Shown one piece after another: positions 11,384 to 25,400 of a stretch of 64,000 bases of DNA; position 1 is the stretch's first letter; the number at the start of each line of letters is the position of its first letter. Both the position numbers and the translations under genes were made by a program. The notes under the pieces were generated by a model. The model was not told the origin of the DNA, ran no database searches, and saw only the letters and a program-made list of their open reading frames with translations. Where the stretch lies: contig SRSI01000001.1 of NCBI GenBank assembly GCA_005656395.1, positions 1-64,000 of the forward strand, in the 5' to 3' direction. Source of the DNA: Strongyloides papillosus. Its lineage: Eukaryota > Nematoda > Chromadorea > Rhabditida > Strongyloididae.

Positions 11384-14300
11384 ATTCGCTCTTTTTGTCC
11401 GATGAGAGAAGGTTATTTTGCAATATTCTCTACGTTGAAGTGCGAGGCCTTGGAACTGTGCTATTTTAACAGGATTAAAATCAACTCCACTACCAAGAGG
11501 TTATCAAGTTACAAATATCTATTAAATTTTATCAAAATATATAAAGGAATAGGGGTAATAAAAGCAAAAATATCCCGACATTGGGGGTGAGAAGTAGATA
11601 ATCATCAAAAGTATCACCAAAAATACTGATGACTACGAAAATCACCAAAATTAACAACAAACTAAATATTAGGGAACAACAAAAAATTGCAAAAACTACT
11701 GCCAGATGTCAAAATTAATGAAAATCTAACAGTAGATATTACAGAAATAATTAACGAAATTCAAGTGATATCAAATGAAATCGACAAACCCATATCAGTG
11801 ATAATTGACTACATAGAAAATGAAATAAAAGAAAGAACGCTGCTTGATCTACCAATTACAAATAAAAATATACCTAATGACATATATCAAAAAAAAAGAA
11901 ATTCGCTAGAAAGTGAAATAACCAACCCAGAATATAATATGGAGGTGGATGAGTTCCAAATAGTTAAAAGAAGAAAAAGAAATATGAAAAATACGACTCC
12001 AGAGGATCAAATTAAACGATCAAGAATGGAGAGTATGAACAAAAATGGGGAAGTTATTAGTGACGTGAAAAAAAAACCAATATTGTCATATGCAGAAGTT
12101 GCAAAAAAGCGCGAAAATATCAAACATAGAGATAGTAAAGAAGACTCACAAGAGATGAGGAAGAGTATAAAAGAGATGAATCCAAAAGAAAGATATGATT
12201 ATTTCTCGAAAGATAGAGGAAAATATTTAGATTCGATGTGAAGCCCTGGATGCCAACCTTTGAGATAGATCTATTGATTGAAAAAAAACTTCGACCATTA
12301 ACGCAAGTGTGGAGTAAAACCAAAATAACAGACATAGAATCGAAAAAAACTTGGAGGCAAGCAAGCAAAATAATGATTATTGCTACTAAAGTTTTAAAAT
12401 CATATGACACACGTAAAGTGGACTATGATGGAACAAGTGTGGAAGATGTAATAAAAGTTAGTGCAGCTCTGCGAAGAACAGAAAGATTTGACCAGAGAAT
12501 TCAGAAAATGTTAGAACAAACCAAAAGTCCACAGAAAAATATAAAAAATCATGCACAAGCATATTTGAGAAAAGTGGAAAAAAAATTTAAGGGAAAAGTT
12601 AAAACGATAGAACAAGTAAGATTCTTCACAAAATCAAAAATCTCAACACTAAAAAAAAGGGTGGCATATTTAAATGAGAAAAAAAGACGAGATAGAATAA
12701 GAATGAGATTCCGCTCTAAACCGAGTCTTAAAAGTTTGGTGGATACAACACCGTTAGACATAGAGATAGATAAGTCTGAAATTGAAAAATATCTAATAGA
12801 TCTTTTCAGCAAGAAAGATTGTGAGGTACCAGAGCCAGAAAGTCTCTTAAATAAATGGGTAGAGTATAGTAAAAATACAACCAGCATAGATGAAGACAGT
12901 AAACCTAACTTCAACGAAGAAATATTCAACGAGTGTCTAAAGTGGTCAAGGAGTTGGAAAGCACCGGGTACAAATAAATTATATATGAAATATTTAAAGT
13001 ATTGAATTCATGTAAAATATTTTTAATGGAATGGATTAAAGCAGTGTACGAAAGAAGATGCAATTTAACTGATGAAGATACTAGAGGTAGAGCTTTCGGT
13101 ATATTTAAAAAAGGAAACATAGATGATCCGAAAAACTATCGCTTCATTAATGTGACAAATAGCCATTATAAAATATTCATGAAATATCTTAATTCAGTCA
13201 TTGTAGATCAAATAGAACATAGAATACCGAAAGAGCAAATAGCCAACAAAAAAGGAAGATCATGTTTAGATGGAATCATTATAAACAGATTGATACAAAA
13301 AAAGACAGTTCATGGACAACAAATAGCACAAACGTGGCTAGATATGCAAAAAGCATACGATTCCTTAGATCACAAGAAACTTTTAATTGTGCTTGAGAAT
13401 CTTGGTATACATAGAGATTTTATTGAGATAATAAAAAAAGCAATGAGATGCTGGAAATTTACAGTTATAAATGGCAAAGAAACATATATGAATAATGAAA
13501 AAAAGAAAAAGAAACCAACAGTAATACATGTCAACAGAGGTATCTATCAGGGAGATAGCCTATCACCAACATTATTTGTATGTTCACTAATCCCGTTGAG
13601 TTGGATGTTAAATCAACAACCAAGAATTAATTTGGAAGATCCAAATACAGAAGCAAACGTTGTAACAACCATGAATGATGATGAAGTTGAGGATGAGGGC
13701 TTGTATAATCATTTATTGTTCATGGATGATATAAAGTTATTTAGTATCAATGCAAAATGTTTAAATGAAATGACAAAGATATGTGAAAAATATGGGCTTG
13801 AAATTGGACTTAAAATAAATCCATTAAAAAGTTCATACAGTATAAATCAGGGTGAGCAGGCAGAAGAACCATTAATTAATTTTGAAGAGTTGTCAACAGT
13901 TTACAAATACCTTGGAATATATGAGAATCATAAAACTGCTGATGAAAAAGCCAACCTGCAAGAACTATACAAGGTAGTAGATGAAAAATTAAAATTAATT
14001 TTAGAATCACCTATAAACAGTTGGTAACATGATAGATGCAATAAATACATGTTTGATGCCAAAAATTTTATATGTATTCTCACACGAAAGATCCGAATTA
14101 ATCAAAAGAAAAATTTATTTGGATATGGATCTACGTATAAGAAAAGCATTGAATACATATGGAGTGAAATTTCAAAATCTGTCGAACGCGAGAATATATT
14201 TACCAAGAAGTAGATTTGGTTTAGGATTGAAGAGTACCGAAACAGAAATTGACAAAATACAATTGAAGAACTTTATACATATAAAATATAGTGAAGTATT

Positions 14301-15660
14301 TAGAAAAATGAATGAAACATTCAAAATGATGGAGAATGACATCATCATAATAGCATCAAAGTACAATATAAACATGAGTTTCGAAGAGGGCCTCCCATGT
14401 ATAAATGGTACAATTGGTTCAGAAAAAGAGGCTAAGAAAAAAATTAGTGAATTAGTAGATAATTTTGCATATAAAAGGTGGGCAGAACATTACACAAGAA
14501 AGAAAGAATTCCCAAAATTTGTTATCAACAATAAATTAATTTGCCCATGGCTAAGAACATTAAACATAGAACCAAGGAAATTCAAAACCATAACGATGAC
14601 ACAAGATGACATGCATCCGATGTTAAATCCAATATTCGATAAAGAGAGTAAATGTGTACTCGAAACAAACAGTGTAAAATGTAATCACTATGATAATATA
14701 AGACATGTTGGATCATACTGTGAACATTCAGTAAGCTGGAGAAGGAGAAGGCACGACAATGTACTTCACACAATTACCAATGTCTTGCTGAGAAAGTTAA
14801 AACAAAAGATGGTAGACCTCAATAATTACAAGAAATGTTATAAGATTGACGATAACACCGAATTAAGAATAGACCAGTTGAATTACACAAGTGAATCATT
14901 AGTACACAATAAACCAGATATCATATATGAAACAAAAGATAAAATAATTATAGGTGAACTAGCAATATCCCATTATAGAAATCTTGAGGAGTCTGCTAAA
15001 CTAAAAATCCAAAGATATACAGTTAATGGAACTCTTCAATTAAATGCACCAGTTGAGAATTTAGAATACTCGACGAATTTTACTGCAGTATTAGCCAAAC
15101 AGAAAGGTAAACCAGTTTCATTTTATCCATTAATCTGTGGACCCTTTGGAGAATTAGATGGACCAAGACTTGATCATTGGGTAGCTTTTTTAGATGAATT
15201 CAATATATCTGAAAAAGAAACAATAAAACCTGTAATTGAAAGAATAACAAGAAAAGCGGCAATAGAAACAGAATATATATTATTCCAATATATAAAGTTA
15301 AAAGAGAAAAAACTTAAAGAAAACAATGATGAACAAAATGATATGGAGTTATAAATATAGAATGTTAATTTAAAAGCTAGTTAATTAATTAATGTTGAAG
15401 TAATTTGAATCACTGAATTGAAGTAATATTAAACACCAGTCAAACAGATAACTAATGACTTATACCATGTAATTTATTGTTCCCTTTTAATTCTAACTAT
15501 AGTTTTAATGTAACGAAATGACACAGGGGTTATATCTCCCACGTCCTAAAATTTATTTATTCATTGTATTGTATATATTGTAATATTATTGTATATAATT
15601 GTAGTTATATATTGTAATTTTATTGTATATAATACTAATGGTCGTGTAATAAAAAACTAA
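11384..15660 (+). mobile_element. SL-exon-specific non-LTR retrotransposon, unit 3
   Basis: Full-length copy with the standard ends and the ATAAAACC duplication at 11376-11383 and 15661-15668. Confidence 0.92.
11629..15354 (+). pseudogene. Retrotransposon RT-endonuclease ORF, four frameshifts, unit 3
   Basis: Four single-base A indels break the frame: extra A near 11695, missing A near 12225, missing A near 12990, extra A near 14015. Between them the sequence matches the intact copies, and RT and endonuclease motifs are all present. Confidence 0.85.
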
Positions 15661-15859
15661 ATAAAACCCAGTTTGAGGTAATTATTGAATTCTGAGGTTA
15701 ATTCTTCAGCTTTCAAAATTTTGGAATGAAGCTAGAAATAGCTTCTAATAATATAAAGAATTTTATTTAATAATAATATATTATTTAATAATATTAATAA
15801 AATAATTAATGTATTATTTTATTGTAATTTTTATAAAATAATATATAAAAATACAAAAA

Positions 15860-15979
15860 GACTTACGGCACTAACTGTTCATAAGAGGTCTCCCATCCAA
15901 CTACTAAGATAGCTTGGAACTGATTTACTTCAGAGATCAGACGGGATCTGGTTCATTCAGTACAATATGACCGTAAGAC
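15860..15979 (-). rRNA. 5S rRNA, variant type, unit 3
   Basis: Same variant sequence as 4781-4900. Confidence 0.85.
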
Positions 15980-16290
15980 ATTAAAATTGTTTTTTTTAAA
16001 TTATTATTATAATAGATATTTAATGATAACACTAAATTAAATAGGCTAATATATATGAAAAATTCTATTATTATTATAAATAACATTTTTAAACTTTAAT
16101 AAGTAAGAATTTAAAAATTTATAATATTTATTTATATAACAGTTATTATTATTTTTTTTTGGCATTTTTTTTTAATATATTGACCTTATAATGTTATTAT
16201 ACATATACATTTATTTCCTATTAAAGTGACATAAACTTTATAAGTGAATGAAATGAAATAGATGTAGGTTGATATTTTTATGAAATCGTC

Positions 16291-16381
16291 GGTTTATAAA
16301 ACCCAGTTTGAGGTAATTATTAAATTCTGAGGTTAATTCTTCAGCTTTCAAAATTTTGGAATGAAGTTAGAAATAAGCTTC
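16291..16381 (+). ncRNA. Spliced leader RNA gene, intact, unit 3
   Basis: Complete exon, GT donor, Sm-like site and hairpin (GAAGTT form). Confidence 0.88.
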
Positions 16382-16477
16382 TAATAATATATATAAAAAA
16401 AATTTTATTTAATATTAATATATAATAATTATATTTTATTATAATTTTTATAAAATAATATTTAAAAAATACAAAAA

Positions 16478-16597
16478 GACTTACGCCACTAACGGTTCCC
16501 AGGAGGTCTCCCATCCAAGTACTAAGATAGCTCGCAACTGATTCACTTCAGAGATCGGACGGGATCTGGTGCATTCAGTAGGATATGAGCGTAAGAC
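16478..16597 (-). rRNA. 5S rRNA, canonical type, unit 3
   Basis: Same as 5399-5518. Confidence 0.93.
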
Positions 16598-16927
16598 ATT
16601 AAAATTGTTTTTTTAATTAATATTATAATATATATTTAATGATAAACTCTAGATCAAATAGGTTAATATATATTCTTATATATAAAAATTTTTTTATTAT
16701 TATGATAAATAAACTTTTTTTTAAATATATAAAAAAAATAAATATTTTTTAATTATTTATTTGTAAAATTTTTATAATTATTTATAAAAACAAAAAAAAA
16801 ATTAACATTATAATGTTATTAAAAAATATCAAATTTTTTTTCTATCAAAGTGACATAAAAATTATAAGTGAATGAAATGAAATAGATGTAGGGTGGTATT
16901 TCTATAAAGTCGTCGGTTTATAAAACC

Positions 16928-19900
16928 ATTCGCTCTTTTTGTCCGATGAGAGAAGGTTATTTTGCAATATTCTCTACGTTGAAGTGCGAGGCCTTGGAAC
17001 TGTGCTATTTTAACAGGATTAAAATCAACTCCACTACCAAGAGGTTATCAAGTTACAAATATCTATTAAATTTTATCAAAATATATAAAGGAATAGGGGT
17101 AATAAAAGCAAAAATATCCCGACATTGGGGGTGAGAAGTAGATAATCATCAAAAGTATCACCAAAAATACTGATGACTACGAAAATCACCAAAATTAACA
17201 ACAAACTAAATATTAGGGAACAACAAAAAATTGCAAAACTACTGCCAGATGTCAAAATTAATGAAAATCTAACAGTAGATATTACAGAAATAATTAACGA
17301 AATTCAAGTGATATCAAATGAAATCGACAAACCCATATCAGTGATAATTGACTACATAGAAAATGAAATAAAAGAAAGAACGCTGCTTGATCTACCAATT
17401 ACAAATAAAAATATACCTAATGACATATATCAAAAAAAAAGAAATTCGCTAGAAAGTGAAATAACCAACCCAGAATATAATATGGAGGTGGATGAGTTCC
17501 AAATAGTTAAAAGAAGAAAAAGAAATATGAAAAATACGACTCCAGAGGATCAAATTAAACGATCAAGAATGGAGAGTATGAACAAAAATGGGGAAGTTAT
17601 TAGTGACGTGAAAAAAAAAACCAATATTGTCATATGCAGAAGTTGCAAAAAAGCGCGAAAATATCAAACATAGAGATAGTAAAGAAGACTCACAAGAGAT
17701 GAGGAAGAGTATAAAAGAGATGAATCCAAAAGAAAGATATGATTATTTCTCGAAAGATAGAGGAAAAATATTTAGATTCGATGTGAAGCCCTGGATGCCA
17801 ACCTTTGAGATAGATCTATTGATTGAAAAAAAACTTCGACCATTAACGCAAGTGTGGAGTAAAACCAAAATAACAGACATAGAATCGAAAAAAACTTGGA
17901 GGCAAGCAAGCAAAATAATGATTATTGCTACTAAAGTTTTAAAATCATATGACACACGTAAAGTGGACTATGATGGAACAAGTGTGGAAGATGTAATAAA
18001 AGTTAGTGCAGCTCTGCGAAGAACAGAAAGATTTGACCAGAGAATTCAGAAAATGTTAGAACAAACCAAAAGTCCACAGAAAAATATAAAAAATCATGCA
18101 CAAGCATATTTGAGAAAAGTGGAAAAAAAATTTAAGGGAAAAGTTAAAACGATAGAACAAGTAAGATTCTTCACAAAATCAAAAATCTCAACACTAAAAA
18201 AAAGGGTGGCATATTTAAATGAGAAAAAAAGACGAGATAGAATAAGAATGAGATTCCGCTCTAAACCGAGTCTTAAAAGTTTGGTGGATACAACACCGTT
18301 AGACATAGAGATAGATAAGTCTGAAATTGAAAAATATCTAATAGATCTTTTCAGCAAGAAAGATTGTGAGGTACCAGAGCCAGAAAGTCTCTTAAATAAA
18401 TGGGTAGAGTATAGTAAAAATACAACCAGCATAGATGAAGACAGTAAACCTAACTTCAACGAAGAAATATTCAACGAGTGTCTAAAGTGGTCAAGGAGTT
18501 GGAAAGCACCGGGTACAAATAAATTATATATGAAAATATTTAAAGTATTGAATTCATGTAAAATATTTTTAATGGAATGGATTAAAGCAGTGTACGAAAG
18601 AAGATGCAATTTAACTGATGAAGATACTAGAGGTAGAGCTTTCGGTATATTTAAAAAAGGAAACATAGATGATCCGAAAAACTATCGCTTCATTAATGTG
18701 ACAAATAGCCATTATAAAATATTCATGAAATATCTTAATTCAGTCATTGTAGATCAAATAGAACATAGAATACCGAAAGAGCAAATAGCCAACAAAAAAG
18801 GAAGATCATGTTTAGATGGAATCATTATAAACAGATTGATACAAAAAAAGACAGTTCATGGACAACAAATAGCACAAACGTGGCTAGATATGCAAAAAGC
18901 ATACGATTCCTTAGATCACAAGAAACTTTTAATTGTGCTTGAGAATCTTGGTATACATAGAGATTTTATTGAGATAATAAAAAAAGCAATGAGATGCTGG
19001 AAATTTACAGTTATAAATGGCAAAGAAACATATATGAATAATGAAAAAAAGAAAAAGAAACCAACAGTAATACATGTCAACAGAGGTATCTATCAGGGAG
19101 ATAGCCTATCACCAACATTATTTGTATGTTCACTAATCCCGTTGAGTTGGATGTTAAATCAACAACCAAGAATTAATTTGGAAGATCCAAATACAGAAGC
19201 AAACGTTGTAACAACCATGAATGATGATGAAGTTGAGGATGAGGGCTTGTATAATCATTTATTGTTCATGGATGATATAAAGTTATTTAGTATCAATGCA
19301 AAATGTTTAAATGAAATGACAAAGATATGTGAAAAATATGGGCTTGAAATTGGACTTAAAATAAATCCATTAAAAAGTTCATACAGTATAAATCAGGGTG
19401 AGCAGGCAGAAGAACCATTAATTAATTTTGAAGAGTTGTCAACAGTTTACAAATACCTTGGAATATATGAGAATCATAAAACTGCTGATGAAAAAGCCAA
19501 CCTGCAAGAACTATACAAGGTAGTAGATGAAAAATTAAAATTAATTTTAGAATCACCTATAACAGTTGGTAACATGATAGATGCAATAAATACATGTTTG
19601 ATGCCAAAAATTTTATATGTATTCTCACACGAAAGATCCGAATTAATCAAAAGAAAAATTTATTTGGATATGGATCTACGTATAAGAAAAGCATTGAATA
19701 CATATGGAGTGAAATTTCAAAATCTGTCGAACGCGAGAATATATTTACCAAGAAGTAGATTTGGTTTAGGATTGAAGAGTACCGAAACAGAAATTGACAA
19801 AATACAATTGAAGAACTTTATACATATAAAATATAGTGAAGTATTTAGAAAAATGAATGAAACATTCAAAATGATGGAGAATGACATCATCATAATAGCA

Positions 19901-21205
19901 TCAAAGTACAATATAAACATGAGTTTCGAAGAGGGCCTCCCATGTATAAATGGTACAATTGGTTCAGAAAAAGAGGCTAAGAAAAAAATTAGTGAATTAG
20001 TAGATAATTTTGCATATAAAAGGTGGGCAGAACATTACACAAGAAAGAAAGAATTCCCAAAATTTGTTATCAACAATAAATTAATTTGCCCATGGCTAAG
20101 AACATTAAACATAGAACCAAGGAAATTCAAAACCATAACGATGACACAAGATGACATGCATCCGATGTTAAATCCAATATTCGATAAAGAGAGTAAATGT
20201 GTACTCGAAACAAACAGTGTAAAATGTAATCACTATGATAATATAAGACATGTTGGATCATACTGTGAACATTCAGTAAGCTGGAGAAGGAGAAGGCACG
20301 ACAATGTACTTCACACAATTACCAATGTCTTGCTGAGAAAGTTAAAACAAAAGATGGTAGACCTCAATAATTACAAGAAATGTTATAAGATTGACGATAA
20401 CACCGAATTAAGAATAGACCAGTTGAATTACACAAGTGAATCATTAGTACACAATAAACCAGATATCATATATGAAACAAAAGATAAAATAATTATAGGT
20501 GAACTAGCAATATCCCATTATAGAAATCTTGAGGAGTCTGCTAAACTAAAAATCCAAAGATATACAGTTAATGGAACTCTTCAATTAAATGCACCAGTTG
20601 AGAATTTAGAATACTCGACGAATTTTACTGCAGTATTAGCCAAACAGAAAGGTAAACCAGTTTCATTTTATCCATTAATCTGTGGACCCTTTGGAGAATT
20701 AGATGGACCAAGACTTGATCATTGGGTAGCTTTTTTAGATGAATTCAATATATCTGAAAAAGAAACAATAAAACCTGTAATTGAAAGAATAACAAGAAAA
20801 GCGGCAATAGAAACAGAATATATATTATTCCAATATATAAAGTTAAAAGAGAAAAAACTTAAAGAAAACAATGATGAACAAAATGATATGGAGTTATAAA
20901 TATAGAATGTTAATTTAAAAGCTAGTTAATTAATTAATGTTGAAGTAATTTGAATCACTGAATTGAAGTAATATTAAACACCAGTCAAACAGATAACTAA
21001 TGACTTATACCATGTAATTTATTGTTCCCTTTTAATTCTAACTATAGTTTTAATGTAACGAAATGACACAGGGGTTATATCTCCCACGTCCTAAAATTTA
21101 TTTATTCATTGTATTGTATATATTGTAATATTATTGTATATAATTGTAGTTATATATTGTAATTTTATTGTATATAATACTAATGGTCGTGTAATAAAAA
21201 ACTAA
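16928..21205 (+). mobile_element. SL-exon-specific non-LTR retrotransposon, unit 4
   Basis: Full-length copy with the ATAAAACC duplication at 16920-16927 and 21206-21213. Confidence 0.92.
17173..20899 (+). pseudogene. Retrotransposon RT-endonuclease ORF, one frameshift, unit 4
   Basis: One extra A in the A-run at 17611-17620 (ten A instead of nine) shifts the frame after about residue 148. Everything downstream is open to 20899 and matches the intact copies. Confidence 0.85.
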
Positions 21206-21404
21206 ATAAAACCCAGTTTGAGGTAATTATTGAATTCTGAGGTTAATTCTTCAGCTTTCAAAATTTTGGAATGAAGCTAGAAATAGCTTCTAATAATATA
21301 AAGAATTTTATTTAATAATAATATATTATTTAATAATATTAATAAAATAATTAATGTATTATTTTATTATAATTTTTATAAAATAATATATAAAAATACA
21401 AAAA

Positions 21405-21524
21405 GACTTACGGCACTAACTGTTCATAAGAGGTCTCCCATCCAACTACTAAGATAGCTTGGAACTGATTTACTTCAGAGATCAGACGGGATCTGGTTCA
21501 TTCAGTACAATATGACCGTAAGAC
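21405..21524 (-). rRNA. 5S rRNA, variant type, unit 4
   Basis: Same variant sequence as 4781-4900. Confidence 0.85.
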
Positions 21525-21834
21525 ATTAAAATTGTTTTTTAAATGATTATTATAATAGATATTTAATGATAAACACTAAATTAAATAGGCTAATATATAT
21601 GAAAAATTCTATTATTATTATAAATAACATTTTTAAACTTTAATAAGTAAGAATTTAAAAATTTATAATATTTATTTATATAACAGTTATTATTATTTTT
21701 TTTTGGCATTTTTTTTTAATATATTGACCTTATAATGTTATTATACATATACATTTATTTCCTATTAAAGTGACATAAACTTTATAAGTGAATGAAATGA
21801 AATAGATGTAGGTTGATATTTTTATGAAATCGTC

Positions 21835-21925
21835 GGTTTATAAAACCCAGTTTGAGGTAATTATTAAATTCTGAGGTTAATTCTTCAGCTTTCAAAATTT
21901 TGGAATGAAGCTAGAAATAAGCTTC
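21835..21925 (+). ncRNA. Spliced leader RNA gene, intact, unit 4
   Basis: Complete gene. From this unit rightward the 3' hairpin has GAAGCT, which pairs perfectly with AGCTTC, whereas units 1-3 have GAAGTT. Confidence 0.88.
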
Positions 21926-22021
21926 TAATAATATATATAAAAAAAATTTTATTTAATATTAATATATAATAATTATATTTTATTATAATTTTTATAAAAT
22001 AATATTTAAAAAATACAAAAA

Positions 22022-22141
22022 GACTTACGCCACTAACGGTTCCCAGGAGGTCTCCCATCCAAGTACTAAGATAGCTCGCAACTGATTCACTTCAGAGATC
22101 GGACGGGATCTGGTGCATTCAGTAGGATATGAGCGTAAGAC
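22022..22141 (-). rRNA. 5S rRNA, canonical type, unit 4
   Basis: Same as 5399-5518. Confidence 0.93.
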
Positions 22142-22473
22142 ATTAAAATTGTTTTTTTTAATTAATATTATAATATATATTTAATGATAAACTCTAGATC
22201 AAATAGGTTAATATATATTCTTATATATAAAAATTTTTTTATTATTATGATAAATAAACTTTTTTTTTAAATATATAAAAAAAATAAATATTTTTTAATT
22301 ATTTATTTGTAAAATTTATATAATTATTTATAAAAACAAAAAAAAAATTAACATTATAATGTTATTAAAAAATATCAAAATTTTTTTCTATCAAAGTGAC
22401 ATAAAAATTATAAATGAATGAAATTAAATAGATGTAGGGTGGTATTTCTATAAAGTCGTCGGTTTATAAAACC

Positions 22474-25400
22474 ATTCGCTCTTTTTGTCCGATGAGAGAA
22501 GGTTATTTTGCAATATTCTCTACGTTGAAGTGCGAGGCCTTGGAACTGTGCTATTTTAACAGGATTAAAATCAACTCCACTACCAAGAGGTTATCAAGTT
22601 ACAAATATCTATTAAATTTTATCAAAATATATAAAGGAATAGGGGTAATAAAAGCAAAAATATCCCGACATTGGGGGTGAGAAGTAGATAATCATCAAAA
22701 GTATCACCAAAAATACTGATGACTACGAAAATCACCAAAATTAACAACAAACTAAATATTAGGGAACAACAAAAAATTGCAAAACTACTGCCAGATGTCA
22801 AAATTAATGAAAATCTAACAGTAGATATTACAGAAATAATTAACGAAATTCAAGTGATATCAAATGAAATCGACAAACCCATATCAGTGATAATTGACTA
22901 CATAGAAAATGAAATAAAAGAAAGAACGCTGCTTGATCTACCAATTACAAATAAAAATATACCTAATGACATATATCAAAAAAAAAGAAATTCGCTAGAA
23001 AGTGAAATAACCAACCCAGAATATAATATGGAGGTGGATGAGTTCCAAATAGTTAAAAGAAGAAAAAGAAATATGAAAAATACGACTCCAGAGGATCAAA
23101 TTAAACGATCAAGAATGGAGAGTATGAACAAAAATGGGGAAGTTATTAGTGACGTGAAAAAAAAACCAATATTGTCATATGCAGAAGTTGCAAAAAAGCG
23201 CGAAAATATCAAACATAGAGATAGTAAAGAAGACTCACAAGAGATGAGGAAGAGTATAAAAGAGATGAATCCAAAAGAAAGATATGATTATTTCTCGAAA
23301 GATAGAGGAAAAATATTTAGATTCGATGTGAAGCCCTGGATGCCAACCTTTGAGATAGATCTATTGATTGAAAAAAAACTTCGACCATTAACGCAAGTGT
23401 GGAGTAAAACCAAAATAACAGACATAGAATCGAAAAAAACTTGGAGGCAAGCAAGCAAAATAATGATTATTGCTACTAAAGTTTTAAAATCATATGACAC
23501 ACGTAAAGTGGACTATGATGGAACAAGTGTGGAAGATGTAATAAAAGTTAGTGCAGCTCTGCGAAGAACAGAAAGATTTGACCAGAGAATTCAGAAAATG
23601 TTAGAACAAACCAAAAGTCCACAGAAAAATATAAAAAATCATGCACAAGCATATTTGAGAAAAGTGGAAAAAAAATTTAAGGGAAAAGTTAAAACGATAG
23701 AACAAGTAAGATTCTTCACAAAATCAAAAATCTCAACACTAAAAAAAAGGGTGGCATATTTAAATGAGAAAAAAAGACGAGATAGAATAAGAATGAGATT
23801 CCGCTCTAAACCGAGTCTTAAAAGTTTGGTGGATACAACACCGTTAGACATAGAGATAGATAAGTCTGAAATTGAAAAATATCTAATAGATCTTTTCAGC
23901 AAGAAAGATTGTGAGGTACCAGAGCCAGAAAGTCTCTTAAATAAATGGGTAGAGTATAGTAAAAATACAACCAGCATAGATGAAGACAGTAAACCTAACT
24001 TCAACGAAGAAATATTCAACGAGTGTCTAAAGTGGTCAAGGAGTTGGAAAGCACCGGGTACAAATAAATTATATATGAAAATATTTAAAGTATTGAATTC
24101 ATGTAAAATATTTTTAATGGAATGGATTAAAGCAGTGTACGAAAGAAGATGCAATTTAACTGATGAAGATACTAGAGGTAGAGCTTTCGGTATATTTAAA
24201 AAAGGAAACATAGATGATCCGAAAAACTATCGCTTCATTAATGTGACAAATAGCCATTATAAAATATTCATGAAATATCTTAATTCAGTCATTGTAGATC
24301 AAATAGAACATAGAATACCGAAAGAGCAAATAGCCAACAAAAAAGGAAGATCATGTTTAGATGGAATCATTATAAACAGATTGATACAAAAAAAGACAGT
24401 TCATGGACAACAAATAGCACAAACGTGGCTAGATATGCAAAAAGCATACGATTCCTTAGATCACAAGAAACTTTTAATTGTGCTTGAGAATCTTGGTATA
24501 CATAGAGATTTTATTGAGATAATAAAAAAAGCAATGAGATGCTGGAAATTTACAGTTATAAATGGCAAAGAAACATATATGAATAATGAAAAAAAGAAAA
24601 AGAAACCAACAGTAATACATGTCAACAGAGGTATCTATCAGGGAGATAGCCTATCACCAACATTATTTGTATGTTCACTAATCCCGTTGAGTTGGATGTT
24701 AAATCAACAACCAAGAATTAATTTGGAAGATCCAAATACAGAAGCAAACGTTGTAACAACCATGAATGATGATGAAGTTGAGGATGAGGGCTTGTATAAT
24801 CATTTATTGTTCATGGATGATATAAAGTTATTTAGTATCAATGCAAAATGTTTAAATGAAATGACAAAGATATGTGAAAAATATGGGCTTGAAATTGGAC
24901 TTAAAATAAATCCATTAAAAAGTTCATACAGTATAAATCAGGGTGAGCAGGCAGAAGAACCATTAATTAATTTTGAAGAGTTGTCAACAGTTTACAAATA
25001 CCTTGGAATATATGAGAATCATAAAACTGCTGATGAAAAAGCCAACCTGCAAGAACTATACAAGGTAGTAGATGAAAAATTAAAATTAATTTTAGAATCA
25101 CCTATAACAGTTGGTAACATGATAGATGCAATAAATACATGTTTGATGCCAAAAATTTTATATGTATTCTCACACGAAAGATCCGAATTAATCAAAAGAA
25201 AAATTTATTTGGATATGGATCTACGTATAAGAAAAGCATTGAATACATATGGAGTGAAATTTCAAAATCTGTCGAACGCGAGAATATATTTACCAAGAAG
25301 TAGATTTGGTTTAGGATTGAAGAGTACCGAAACAGAAATTGACAAAATACAATTGAAGAACTTTATACATATAAAATATAGTGAAGTATTTAGAAAAATG

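Larger units (their letters stand above)
11371..15745 (+). pseudogene. SL RNA gene interrupted by retrotransposon, unit 3
   Basis: Exon start at 11371-11383, remainder from 15661. The upstream promoter here has the ancestral-looking form AAGTGAATGAAATGAAATAG, shared only with unit 4 among interrupted genes. Confidence 0.9.
16915..21290 (+). pseudogene. SL RNA gene interrupted by retrotransposon, unit 4
   Basis: Exon start at 16915-16927, remainder from 21206. The promoter has the ancestral-looking form, as in unit 3. Confidence 0.9.

Noticed and set aside
23639..24211. 190-aa open frame on the minus strand, repeated in several units
   Set aside because: Lies antisense to the RT coding region, has low-complexity hydrophobic composition and matches no known protein; a shadow of the real ORF.
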